A stretch of DNA of 64,000 nucleotides from Mycolicibacterium frederiksbergense (lineage in GTDB: Bacteria; Actinomycetota; Actinomycetes; Mycobacteriales; Mycobacteriaceae): NCBI RefSeq assembly GCF_029893345.1, contig NZ_JARXVE010000011.1, positions 145,707-209,706 on the forward strand. Direction: 5' to 3'. Under the pieces are notes generated by a model. The model saw only the letters and a list, made by a program, of their open reading frames with translations. It was not told the DNA's origin and ran no database searches. The position numbers were made by a program, and so were the translations under genes. Shown here piece after piece: positions 28,101 through 35,196 of this stretch; the first letter of the stretch is position 1, and every line of letters starts with the position of its first letter.

Positions 28101-28477
28101 TCGTCGAGGTAGCGCAGGTGCACGGCGAGGATGCCACTTCGCTCGCCGGCACCTACTTTGAGCTGTCCGACCGGCTGGGAGTGGACCGGCTGCTGCTGGC
28201 GGTCTCGTCTCTCCCCCGGGGCGACCGGTGGGATGCCCTGGCCCGACTCGCACTGCGCGAGGACCTGTACCGGTCGCTGCGGGATCTCACCCTCGACGTC
28301 ACCAAACTCGTTGTCGAGGATGCCGATACCGCAGGCACCATCCAGGACTTCGAGGCCCTGAATCGACCGCAGTTGGACCGGGCGAAGCGCACGCTGGACG
28401 AAACTCTGGATTCCGATCAGCCCGATCTGGCGGTGCTGTCGGTGGCGTCGGCCCAGCTACGCCGACTGCATCGATAA
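25163..28477 (+). CDS. NAD-specific glutamate dehydrogenase, short form lacking the N-terminal regulatory part
   Basis: 1104 aa. It matches the central catalytic and C-terminal parts of the large NAD-GDHs: LHLRFGLVARGGLRWSDRHD, then KNSMIVPAGAKGVFVVKA (substrate/catalytic Lys region), GYDHKAMGITARGAWVSG, VSVGDMSGDVFGNGMLL and NGGIGTYIKAS. The usual mycobacterial enzyme has about 1600 residues; here roughly the first 500 (ACT-like regulatory part) are absent. The GTG start has GAGGAGA at ideal distance, so the short form looks genuine, not a degraded gene. It oxidises glutamate to 2-oxoglutarate and ammonium. Convergent with the OsmC gene (6 bp). Confidence 0.88.
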   Translation: MNPLRTNAVAPATQDPADGTAVPNPLLDISALNDLMGDAVAVNLDCVGTEDGRLDFALAAIEPVPLRRMLPALHSMDLEVIEEQTSTWTRPDGQLCHIYHLALQAGPDAITALAQPTRDTADRICETFQAMWSGRVESDGFNGLILRASMNWRQVSVLRSYSRYLRQLPLPYSQTRIQRVLLDNPDAGRALLALFEARFDRTEQPADSPERIARIAEADETVAAEIDRVLHIDADRILRAYRSLINATVRTNAFAPGALSVAAPYLVHKLSAQDLDELPHPRPLSEIFVYSPEFEGLHLRFGLVARGGLRWSDRHDDYRTEVLGLVKAQAVKNSMIVPAGAKGVFVVKARTAAGNAARAQGLRSYKQFIAALLDVVDPTADTNSDTEDRARIGGVVCHDGADPYLVVAADKGTATFSDTANAVALDRGYWMGDAFASGGSAGYDHKAMGITARGAWVSGDSHLAELGIDPHTDPFTAVSVGDMSGDVFGNGMLLRRGLRLVAAFDHRHIFIDPAPDTERARAERKRLFELPQSSWDDYDRTLISAGGGVWPRTAKTISTTPEMRAALGIADHETRLTPNQLISRILCAPVDLLFNGGIGTYIKASNEQHADIADKVNDGVRVNADEVRTRVIVEGGNLGLSQRARIEYTRLGGLMNTDAIDNAAGVDCSDHEVNIKILLSSAERAGLISGSARNGLLADMTDEVAQLVLANNQDHNRLLSDARSNAAQMVDVHARMTADLEARRGLHRSRENLPSATEFSELAKEGRGLVAPELATLMAHVKLDLKAELLSEKFDDPYFVATLTDYFPPTLRRRLGEPLPEHPLRREIIVTSIVNRVLATSGLTFMFRLGEETGADIADIVRAHAVASEVFDLDTLWDDIYAAGLSPALTNAVIIEGRRLLDRAARWFLLNRPQPLDVDLEIARFSELVALLRGQLGSMLRGQERDTVTESLNALVVRGVPADIARRISESLYAFSLLDIVEVAQVHGEDATSLAGTYFELSDRLGVDRLLLAVSSLPRGDRWDALARLALREDLYRSLRDLTLDVTKLVVEDADTAGTIQDFEALNRPQLDRAKRTLDETLDSDQPDLAVLSVASAQLRRLHR

Positions 28478-28483
28478 CCGGGC

Positions 28484-28963
28484 TCAGCTCGCCTCGGTGG
28501 TGGGCTCGATGAGCACGGGGAAGTTGACCGAGTTGGCGATGAAGCACATGCGGTGGGCTTCATGATGGAGCTTCGCGGCATCGTCAACTCGGTCCCCGCT
28601 GGTGATGCCCACCTGGGGCCGTAGCGTCACCTCGACGAAGCTTCCGCTGCCTTCGGCATCCTCGTTCATCGTGCCCACCGGCCGATCGTGGTAGGCGGTC
28701 ACCGTGATGCCTTCCCGGGCACACAGCGCCAGGTACCACAGCATGTGGCACTGGGACAGGCTGACCACGAGCAGTTCCTCGGGATTCCAGCGCTGTGGTA
28801 CGCCGCGGAAGGCGGGATCGGCGGTTCCCAGGATCGGCGGCTTACCGGGGCTGTCGACGCCGACCACCTCGTGGTCGCGCGCGTAGTCCCGGTAGCCGCT
28901 GGTCCCCGAACCAGTGTTGCCGGTCCAGGTCACCTCGACCTCGTATCGATGACTCCTACTCAT
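28484..28963 (-). CDS. OsmC-family protein
   Basis: 159 aa. The two family Cys are Cys72 (in VSLSQCHMLWYL) and Cys140 (in HRMCFIANSVNFPV), with the Trp-Asn-Pro-Glu-Glu segment RWNPEELLVVSLS. Such proteins reduce organic hydroperoxides with these paired thiols. It belongs to the OsmC/YhfA side of the family more than to canonical Ohr. It is 9 bp downstream of the ArgP-like gene on the same strand. An OhrR-like regulator gene lies 2.5 kb away. Confidence 0.85.
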   Translation of the reverse strand: MSRSHRYEVEVTWTGNTGSGTSGYRDYARDHEVVGVDSPGKPPILGTADPAFRGVPQRWNPEELLVVSLSQCHMLWYLALCAREGITVTAYHDRPVGTMNEDAEGSGSFVEVTLRPQVGITSGDRVDDAAKLHHEAHRMCFIANSVNFPVLIEPTTEAS

Positions 28964-28972
28964 CGGCCCCCC

Positions 28973-29830
28973 TCAGTTCAGTAGCTTGACCGCCGCGTTG
29001 CGGACCGCAGCCGTGATGGTATCGACCATCTGACTGTCGAGCTTCCAGCATTGCCAGTACAGCGGCACGTCCAGATGCTGCTCGGTGATCCGGACAAACG
29101 TGTCACTCACCAGCTCCTCCGGGTACATCCCCCAGCCCAACCCGGCGCGCACCGCGGCACCGAAACCCTCCGCGGTCGGGATGTAGTGCGTCGGCCTGAC
29201 GATATCCTTGCGAAACACCTTGCGCACCAATTGATCCTGCAGTGTGTCGTGGTGATTCCAGGCCAGCGACGGTGCTGCCCGCGCGGCCTCCCGGGTGAAA
29301 CCGTCGGGCAGGTGGCGACGCACATACTCGACGCTGGCGACCGGCACGTAGCGCATCGACCCCAGCGGATGCACCCGGCAGCCCGGCACCGGCCGCCGCT
29401 CGGTGGTCACCGCTCCCATCACCACCCCCTCGCGCAGCAGCCTCGCCGAAAGGTCCTGATCCTCGATTCTGATGTCGAACAGCACATCGGGCGTCTGGGA
29501 GAACACACCGGTGAACCAGGTCGCCATCGAATCGGCGTTCACCGCCAGCGCGATCCGGCTGCGGAGGGCGGAGCCACCACTCATCTCCGCGAGCGTCTCG
29601 GACTCCAGCAATGCCGTCTGCGCCGCCAACCGCAGCAGCGGAATACCGGCAGGTGTTGCCGTACAGGGCTTTTCACGGACCACCAGGACTTGGCCGACAC
29701 GGTGCTCAAGCGCCTTGATGCGCTGGCTGATCGCCGACGGCGTGACATGCAGCCGCTGTGCGGCCGCATCAAAGCTCCCCAGCTCGATCACTGCAGCGAA
29801 TGCGACGAGCTGCTGACCGTCGATCTGCAC
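28973..29830 (-). CDS. LysR-family regulator, ArgP/LysG type
   Basis: 285 aa. N-terminal LysR HTH: LVAFAAVIELGSFDAAAQRL and HVTPSAISQRIKALEHRVGQ. The C-terminal IPTAEGFGAAVRAGLGWGMY segment is characteristic of ArgP/LysG, which sense Lys/Arg and usually activate a divergent LysE-type exporter gene. No lysE is adjacent: the gene is followed by osmC and preceded, 9 bp away, by a TetR gene on the same strand. Its target may lie elsewhere or it may control osmC. Confidence 0.85.
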   Translation of the reverse strand: MQIDGQQLVAFAAVIELGSFDAAAQRLHVTPSAISQRIKALEHRVGQVLVVREKPCTATPAGIPLLRLAAQTALLESETLAEMSGGSALRSRIALAVNADSMATWFTGVFSQTPDVLFDIRIEDQDLSARLLREGVVMGAVTTERRPVPGCRVHPLGSMRYVPVASVEYVRRHLPDGFTREAARAAPSLAWNHHDTLQDQLVRKVFRKDIVRPTHYIPTAEGFGAAVRAGLGWGMYPEELVSDTFVRITEQHLDVPLYWQCWKLDSQMVDTITAAVRNAAVKLLN

Positions 29831-29839
29831 CCGGCAATC

Positions 29840-30511
29840 CTAATCGTGAACACTGTGCGAGCCATTGCCGCGCAACCCACCACTGGTGAATTGGATGAGC
29901 TGGTCGAGCCACCCACGGTCCAGGCCGGTAGCGCTCAATGGCCGTCCGTACAGCGACAGGTCAGAACTGGCCAGCGCGCCGATCATCGAAAAGATGGCAA
30001 TTGTGCTGCGCTGCTGGCCCTCTTCGGTCCGTATGTCCGGTACCACGCGGCCCGCTGCGGCGAAGTACAACTCCGGCAGACTCGGGGTGCCCGCCAGTTG
30101 GTCGACCCAGATCTGGTCTCCGTCCAGGGCGAGCTGGTTCATCACCTTGAGCCAGCGCAGCCCACCGACCGGATCCTCGTCGAGCAACCTGACATACGGT
30201 GCGACGAGAGCCGCAACGACGTCACGAACGCCGATTTCCTGTCCCGATCGGCCGACCCGCGAGAGCTCCTCGGCGGCCGCGCCGAACACCGCAGGGGCTC
30301 GCCGCGACGCCACCGTGACGACCAGGTCCCGCTTAACCGGGAAGTGGTAGGCCACCGCGCGACTGGCCACGCCGGCTTCGCGGGCCACCGCGCGTACCGC
30401 CACCGCACCGATCGACGTCTCGGCAAACATGCGCTCAGCGGTGTCGATGATCAGCGTTCGGGTGTCGACGTCCCGGCGCGGGCCGCGCCTATGGGTCGAA
30501 TTCGTGACCAC
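29840..30511 (-). CDS. TetR-family regulator
   Basis: 223 aa. HTH: AERMFAETSIGAVAVRAVAR and EAGVASRAVAYHFPVKRDLV. The C-terminal part (VAPYVRLLDEDPVGGLRWLK and below) resembles the ligand domain of mycobacterial TetRs acting on lipid or drug genes. It forms a likely operon with argP-like and osmC (gaps 9 bp). The start ATG/GTG at 30511 is in the divergent region facing the Crp-like gene, about 230 bp away. Confidence 0.85.
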   Translation of the reverse strand: MVTNSTHRRGPRRDVDTRTLIIDTAERMFAETSIGAVAVRAVAREAGVASRAVAYHFPVKRDLVVTVASRRAPAVFGAAAEELSRVGRSGQEIGVRDVVAALVAPYVRLLDEDPVGGLRWLKVMNQLALDGDQIWVDQLAGTPSLPELYFAAAGRVVPDIRTEEGQQRSTIAIFSMIGALASSDLSLYGRPLSATGLDRGWLDQLIQFTSGGLRGNGSHSVHD

Positions 30512-30742
30512 CGCATGAGCCTAGCCACTCGATCGTCCGATCGTGCTGCAGTCGGTATGACTCTCCCTCGCGCGGTACGCACAGTGGCGCAGGCGAACTC
30601 AAGATTTCCGGAGGCATCGTCTACAGCCGACGCCAAAATCAGGCGACACGCCCTTGTAAGGTATAGGGGCAAGCGCACTTCAGGCTGCGACCTGTGTAAA
30701 CATCCAACCGGCCGGATACGGCACACCCACCAAGGGGGAAAG

Positions 30743-31417
30743 ATGAATGAAGTGCTGGCGCGTGCCGGCATCTTCCAGGGTGTGTCACCCGATGCGGTGG
30801 CCGCGCTCGTCCGGCAGCTGGTACCGGTGACCGTCAACCGCGGCCGGGCGGTGTTCACCGAAGGTGAGCCCGGCGACACCCTGTACATCATCACCGCAGG
30901 CAAGGTGAAGATCGGCCGTAAGTCGGTGGACGGCCGCGACAGCCTGCTCGCCCTGATGGGCCCGTCGGACATGTTCGGCGAACTGGCCATCTTCGATCCG
31001 GGTCCACGCACCTCGACGGTGACTGCCCTGACCGAGGTGCAGGCGGTCATGATGAGCCGGAGCGTGCTGCAGAGCTGGATCGCCGATCGGCCCGAGATCG
31101 CCGAGCAACTGTTGCGGGTGTTGGCCCGGCGGTTGCGCCGCACCAATGACAACCTGTCCGATCTGATCTTCACCGATGTGCCGGGCCGAGTGGCCAAGCA
31201 GCTGCTCCATCTTGCTCAGCGGTTCGGCAGCCGCGAGGGCGACGCACTGCGCGTCGACCATGAGCTGACCCAGGAGGAGATCGCCCAGCTGGTGGGTTCC
31301 TCGCGCGAAACGGTCAACAAGGCGCTGTCGGACTTCGCACAACGGGGTTGGATCCGCGTGCAGGGCAAGAGCATCCTGATCGACAATTCCGAGCGATTGG
31401 CCCGGCGCGCCAGCTGA
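30743..31417 (+). CDS. Crp/Fnr-family regulator, close to mycobacterial Crp (Rv3676-like)
   Basis: 224 aa. The cyclic-nucleotide domain spans about 10-125, with a phosphate-binding cassette FGELAIFDPGPRTST; the HTH at the C-terminus is TQEEIAQLVGSSRETVNKAL. The start MNEVLARAGIFQGVSPDAVA and the segments VLARRLRRTNDNLSDLIFTD and VPGRVAKQLLHLAQRFG are near-identical in pattern to M. tuberculosis Crp, so a cAMP-responsive global regulator is expected. The neighbours differ from those of Rv3676, and fast growers can carry two Crp proteins, so this may be the second paralogue. A CAAGGGGGAAAG ribosome site precedes the ATG. Confidence 0.9.
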   Translation: MNEVLARAGIFQGVSPDAVAALVRQLVPVTVNRGRAVFTEGEPGDTLYIITAGKVKIGRKSVDGRDSLLALMGPSDMFGELAIFDPGPRTSTVTALTEVQAVMMSRSVLQSWIADRPEIAEQLLRVLARRLRRTNDNLSDLIFTDVPGRVAKQLLHLAQRFGSREGDALRVDHELTQEEIAQLVGSSRETVNKALSDFAQRGWIRVQGKSILIDNSERLARRAS

Positions 31418-31445
31418 GCGTGTGATCACCGAGACATTGTTAGTG

Positions 31446-31466
31446 CCCTAACTATTAGGGTACGTT
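31446..31466 (+). promoter_or_regulatory. Operator CCCTAA-CTA-TTAGGG abutting a leaderless -10
   Basis: Perfect 6-bp arms (31446-31451, 31455-31460). Immediately downstream is TACGTT (31461-31466), a TANNNT -10 hexamer positioned 6 bases before the ATG at 31473. The OhrR-like gene would then be leaderless and autoregulated. Confidence 0.6.
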
Positions 31467-31472
31467 CAAACC

Positions 31473-31997
31473 ATGTCCGCAGCGTCTGCAGCTCCGCCAT
31501 CTGCAGCCCCGTCAGCACTAGAGCTCGGCGTCGATCCACTCGCACTGGACCGGCAGGTGTGCTTCGCCCTGGCCATCAGCAATCGCGCCGTGCTCGCCGT
31601 ATACCGGCCACTGCTGGAGCCACTGGGTCTGACCCATCCGCAGTACCTGGTGATGCTGGCGCTCTGGGACCATCATCGGTCCAACTCGGGCGGCATCCCC
31701 CCGCTCTCGGTCAAGCAGATCGCCACCGCGTTGCAACTCGATTCGGCGACGCTGTCGCCGATGCTCAAACGGCTGGAAGCACTGGGCCTGCTCACCCGCA
31801 GCCGCAGGGCCGGCGATGAACGCGCGACTGACGTTGTGCTCACCGATGCCGGGATCGCACTGCGTGAGCGCGCCCTGGACATCCCGCCCGCGGTAGTTGA
31901 GCGACTGGGCGTCGGCATCCCCGAACTCGAAGAGCTACACCGGGTACTGACCCGCATCAACGCTGCCGCGCTGGCGGCCAACACCCTCACCGACTGA
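31473..31997 (+). CDS. MarR-family regulator, OhrR-like with N-terminal redox cysteine
   Basis: 174 aa. It has the OhrR/MarR signature LDRQVCFALAISNRAVLAVY with Cys30, the position of the peroxide-sensing Cys in OhrR, followed by YRPLLEPLGLTHPQYLVMLA. The wing is TRSRRAGDERATDVVLTDAG. The predicted role is a repressor that releases DNA when the Cys is oxidised by organic hydroperoxide. No ohr gene is adjacent; the next gene is a DUF5313 membrane protein 20 bp downstream, and the nearest OsmC-type gene is at 28484. Confidence 0.85.
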   Translation: MSAASAAPPSAAPSALELGVDPLALDRQVCFALAISNRAVLAVYRPLLEPLGLTHPQYLVMLALWDHHRSNSGGIPPLSVKQIATALQLDSATLSPMLKRLEALGLLTRSRRAGDERATDVVLTDAGIALRERALDIPPAVVERLGVGIPELEELHRVLTRINAAALAANTLTD

Positions 31998-32017
31998 CCC
32001 GCGAACCAGGAGTACTC

Positions 32018-32434
32018 ATGGCCAAGGACCGCCCCAACTTCTTTCAGTACATCACCTATTGCTACGGGCGCCGGCTACCCGATTCCATGCGGGACTGGGT
32101 GGCTCACGACCTGGCCGACCACGGCGCCATACGCCGGCACCTGATCCGGATGGCGATCCCGCCACTGTTCGTGCTGGCGCCGTTCTGGCTGCTACCCGCC
32201 TCGTTGTACGTGCACATCGAGATGACGGTTCCGATCTACATCTGGGCAGTGATCATGGCGTTCGCCCTCAACAAGGTGTGGCGTCGGCACCGGCTGGCCC
32301 AGCATGGCCTCGACCCGAACCTGGTCGACGAGATCAAGTACAAGAAGGACCAGCACAAGCACGAGGAGTACATCCGGCGGTTCGGGCCGCGGCCGGAATC
32401 CGCCAAGTACCAGTCGAACAGCAGCCCCTTCTAG
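32018..32434 (+). CDS. DUF5313 family membrane protein
   Basis: 138 aa. The N-terminal NFFQYITYCYGRRLPDSMRD is typical of the actinobacterial DUF5313 family, followed by two membrane helices (about 48-68 and 72-90) and a basic, cytosolic C-terminus. The function is unknown. It starts 20 bp after the OhrR-like stop with CAGGAG as ribosome site, so it is probably cotranscribed and may be part of the same peroxide response. Confidence 0.8.
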   Translation: MAKDRPNFFQYITYCYGRRLPDSMRDWVAHDLADHGAIRRHLIRMAIPPLFVLAPFWLLPASLYVHIEMTVPIYIWAVIMAFALNKVWRRHRLAQHGLDPNLVDEIKYKKDQHKHEEYIRRFGPRPESAKYQSNSSPF

Positions 32435-32451
32435 CGTTTAGCCTGGCCAGA

Positions 32452-32487
32452 CCCCTTGCATGCAAGCTTGCATGCAAGGGGTATTGT
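32452..32487 (+). promoter_or_regulatory. 30-bp perfect palindrome plus leaderless -10 of the GntR gene
   Basis: The left arm CCCCTTGCATGCAAG (32452-32466) is followed directly by its exact complement (32467-32481), giving a spacer-free palindrome containing two GCATGC cores. TATTGT (32482-32487) is a TANNNT -10 box; the GTG start at 32496 would be leaderless. An in-frame ATG at 32460 lies inside the palindrome and is unlikely to be used. Confidence 0.75.
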
Positions 32488-32495
32488 CGTCTGTC

Positions 32496-33143
32496 GTGGT
32501 CACCGACGAGAAATCCAGCAACAGCCAACGCGTCTACCGGATGACCAAGGACCAGATCCTGTCCGGCGAGTTCCGGGGCGGGCAGCTGCTCAGCGAAGTA
32601 GAGGTGGCCACCCAGCTCGGCGTCAGCCGCACCCCCGTGCACGAGGCATTTCTGCGGCTGGCCGCCGAAGACTTCCTGGACCTGGTGCCCCGACGCGGCG
32701 CGGTCGTCATACCCGTCTCTTCACAGGAGGCCACCGACCTGCTCGAGATGCGCCTGGCGCTCGAGACGGCGGCGGTGCGCCGGCTGTGCCGGTCCCCGGA
32801 ATCCGTCGACACCCTGTTCGGCGAACTGAGCGAGCTGGTGGACAAGCAGCGCCACGGCGCCGCGATCGGCGATGCCGATCAGTTCGCGGCCGCCGACGAC
32901 GCCTTTCACCGACGCATCGTGCAGGTCGCCGGGAATTCGATCGCCGGGCGGTTCTACGGCTCACTCAGCGACCGGCAGCGCCGGATGATGGCCGACGCCG
33001 CCCGCTCGGACTCCGCCCGGCTGACCGAGCTGATCGGTGAGCACGCGGCACTGGCCGACGCCATCGGGCGGCGCGACGTGCAGGCTTTCGAGGCCGCACT
33101 GCTGGCACATCTGGAAGCGACCTACCGGGTGGTGCTGGCATGA
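32496..33143 (+). CDS. GntR-family regulator, FCD type
   Basis: 215 aa from the GTG at 32496. The winged HTH shows GGQLLSEVEVATQLGVSRTP and VHEAFLRLAAEDFLDLVPRR; the C-terminal FCD domain shows LLEMRLALETAAVRRLC, AADDAFHRRIVQVAGN and a final EHAALADAIGRRD. In FCD regulators the Asp/His residues bind a metal and an organic acid. It overlaps the MFS gene by 4 bp (ATGA) and probably represses both genes through the 30-bp palindrome. Confidence 0.9.
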   Translation: MVTDEKSSNSQRVYRMTKDQILSGEFRGGQLLSEVEVATQLGVSRTPVHEAFLRLAAEDFLDLVPRRGAVVIPVSSQEATDLLEMRLALETAAVRRLCRSPESVDTLFGELSELVDKQRHGAAIGDADQFAAADDAFHRRIVQVAGNSIAGRFYGSLSDRQRRMMADAARSDSARLTELIGEHAALADAIGRRDVQAFEAALLAHLEATYRVVLA

Positions 33144-34423
33144 CGGCCGTCGCCGTTGACTCAGTCGAGGCGCCGGATCGGCTGCGGCATCGCCTGCAGC
33201 CCTGGATGGCCGTGGCCACCGCGGTCTTCTGCATCGGTTGGGGCGGAAACCAATTCACCCCACTACTGATCGCCTATGCGCACCATTCCGGCTACACCCA
33301 GGTGGACGTCGACATCTTGTTGGGCGCCTACGTTCTCGGCCTGGTGCCGGGTCTGCTGATCGCCTCGACGCTGTCGGACCGGCACGGTCGGCGCAATGTG
33401 ATGGCCGCCGGTGTGCTCAGTTCGGCGCTGGGCAGTGTGATCCTGGCGATCGGGGACGGCTGGGGCTTTTCGGCACTGTTCATCGGCCGGCTGCTCAGCG
33501 GGGTGGCCGTCGGCATCGCGATGGCGGTGGGTTCGGCCTGGATCGCCGAATTGTCCAGGCCCCCTTACGATGACGCCCCGGCCGGTGCCGGTGCACGCCG
33601 CGCCTCGATCTGCCTGTCATTGGGTTTCGGAGTGGGACCGCTGTGCGCCGGGCTGCTCACCGTGTACGCGCCGCTGCCGCTGGTGTTGACCTACCTGGTG
33701 CACGCCGCGCTGTGCGTGCCGGTGCTGTGGGCGGTATGGAACCGCACCGCCGAGACCCGCGACCGGATCACCGACCGGGGGATCTTGGAAGGTTTGAAGG
33801 TGCCCGCGGCCGGACACCGCCGGTTCCTACATGTCGTTGTTCCCATGGCGCCGTGGATCTTTGGTTCGGCGGCCATCGCCTACGCCGTCGTGCCGGCACT
33901 GGTCGCCGAAAAGCTCGGGTCCTGGGCCCTGCTCTACACCGTGGGGCTGACCGTGCTGACGTTGGGCTGCGGGGTGCTGATCCAACCGGTCGCACGTCGC
34001 CTCGATGACGTGTCCAGCTCCCGTGCGGTGGTGGTGTCGATGGTGTTGATGGCGCTGGGCATCTTCGCCGCCGTGGAGACCGCGGTCACCCGCTCGGCAA
34101 TCGTCGCCCTGTTGGTCGCGATGCTGCTGGGCAGCGCGTACGGCATCGCGATCGTCTCGGGCCTGCTGGAGATCCAGCGCATCGCCGAACCCGACGAGCT
34201 CGCCGGTATCTCCGGTGTCTACTACTCGCTGGCCTACCTCGGGTTCCTGTTACCTGCGACGCTGGCCGCGCTGGCGCACTGGTTCAGCTATCCGGTGATG
34301 CTCTCAGCGGTGGGGGCGCTGGCGATCGTCTGCACCGTGGTGTGCGCGTCGGGGTGGGCCAAACATCTGGAGCCCCGCACGCCGAACGTTCTCCAGCATC
34401 CGGCGGTCATGCGTCACCAGTAA
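33140..34423 (+). CDS. Major facilitator superfamily transporter
   Basis: 427 aa with 12 predicted membrane helices. The loop 2-3 MFS motif is ASTLSDRHGRRNVMAAG (G/D-R-x-G-R-R). It is coupled to the GntR gene, so its substrate is likely the GntR ligand or a metabolite of it. The last 14 or so residues (TPNVLQHPAVMRHQ) are read from sequence that is antisense to the remnant of an ABC-F gene, so the C-terminus was probably altered by a deletion. Confidence 0.88.
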   Translation: MTAVAVDSVEAPDRLRHRLQPWMAVATAVFCIGWGGNQFTPLLIAYAHHSGYTQVDVDILLGAYVLGLVPGLLIASTLSDRHGRRNVMAAGVLSSALGSVILAIGDGWGFSALFIGRLLSGVAVGIAMAVGSAWIAELSRPPYDDAPAGAGARRASICLSLGFGVGPLCAGLLTVYAPLPLVLTYLVHAALCVPVLWAVWNRTAETRDRITDRGILEGLKVPAAGHRRFLHVVVPMAPWIFGSAAIAYAVVPALVAEKLGSWALLYTVGLTVLTLGCGVLIQPVARRLDDVSSSRAVVVSMVLMALGIFAAVETAVTRSAIVALLVAMLLGSAYGIAIVSGLLEIQRIAEPDELAGISGVYYSLAYLGFLLPATLAALAHWFSYPVMLSAVGALAIVCTVVCASGWAKHLEPRTPNVLQHPAVMRHQ

Positions 34424-34514
34424 CAACGCACCGTCATAGGCCTCAAGCGCCTGCTCGAGCTGCTCGATGGGCGAAACCGCCGGCCACATTCTTCGCGACA
34501 AGCGTTGCGGTCAT
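34382..34514 (-). pseudogene. Remnant of an ABC-F ATPase gene with a large internal deletion
   Basis: Minus strand from the ATG at 34514 reads MTATLVAKNVAGGFAHR, an ABC-F type N-terminus, then runs to a stop. In another frame from about 34471 to 34382 the sequence reads SPIEQLEQALEAYDGALLLV then THDRRMLENVR, the conserved region after Walker B of an ABC-F protein (H-loop T-H-D-R). Both ends of one gene are thus joined with about 1.5 kb missing; the junction lies around CGCCCATCGAGC. The C-terminal tail is also lost into the 3' end of the MFS gene. Confidence 0.7.
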
Positions 34515-34548
34515 GGCTCTATCGTCGCATCACCGCGCAGGGCGGTTG

Positions 34549-35196
34549 TCAGCCGCGCAGATACGCCAGGACCGCGCGCACCCGGCGGTGCTGTTCGCCG
34601 TCGGCCGGCAGGCCCAGCTTGGCGAAGATGCTGCTGATGTGCTTCTCCACCGCGCCGGCACTGACGACCAGGGTGCGGGCGATATTCGCGTTGGACCGGC
34701 CTTCCGCCATCAGCGCGAGCACCTCCTGTTCACGGGCAGTCATCTGCCGCAGAGGGTCGTCGCGTCGGCGTCGGACCAGTAGCTGGGCCACCACGTCCGG
34801 GTCGAGCACGGTGCCGCCGGACGCCACCCGCTGCACCGCGTCGAGGAAATCCGCGACCGCTACGACCCGGTCTTTGAGGAGATACCCGATCGCGCCGGCC
34901 CCGTCGGCCAGCAGGTCGTCGGCGTATGAGACCTCGACGTACTGGGACAGCACCAGAACCGGCGACCGGGACACCCGCCGCCGGGCTTCCACCGCGGCGC
35001 GTAGGCCCTCGTCGGTGTGCGAGGGCGGCATCCGGACATCCACCACCGAGACGTCCGGCGTGTGCTGTTCGATTGCCTGCACCAGCGACGGGCCGTCGCC
35101 GACCGCAGCGACCACCTCATGGCCGTTCTCGGTAAGCAACCGGATGAGGCCCTCCCGCAGCAGGACCGCATCGTCGGCCACCACCACTCTCAACAC
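34549..35196 (-). CDS. NarL/LuxR-type response regulator
   Basis: 215 aa. Receiver domain: VVVADDAVLLREGLIRLL with the acidic pair, the phospho-acceptor Asp in DVSVVDVRMPPSHTDEG, and YLLKDRV with the conserved Lys. The LuxR HTH is MTAREQEVLALMAEGRSNAN and IARTLVVSAGAVEKHISSIF. The GTG start overlaps the end of the histidine-kinase gene by 7 bp, so the two are coupled. Targets unknown. Confidence 0.92.
   Translation of the reverse strand: MLRVVVADDAVLLREGLIRLLTENGHEVVAAVGDGPSLVQAIEQHTPDVSVVDVRMPPSHTDEGLRAAVEARRRVSRSPVLVLSQYVEVSYADDLLADGAGAIGYLLKDRVVAVADFLDAVQRVASGGTVLDPDVVAQLLVRRRRDDPLRQMTAREQEVLALMAEGRSNANIARTLVVSAGAVEKHISSIFAKLGLPADGEQHRRVRAVLAYLRG

Noticed and set aside
26033..28123. A 696-codon open frame on the minus strand opposite the glutamate dehydrogenase gene
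   Set aside because: It is antisense to a clearly conserved enzyme, has Arg/Gly/His-rich composition and no family motif; long antisense frames are normal in high-GC DNA.
29051..30742. Upstream in-frame extension of the Crp-like gene by about 560 codons
   Set aside because: It runs antisense through the LysR and TetR genes; the real start at 30743 has a strong ribosome site and begins the conserved Crp sequence.
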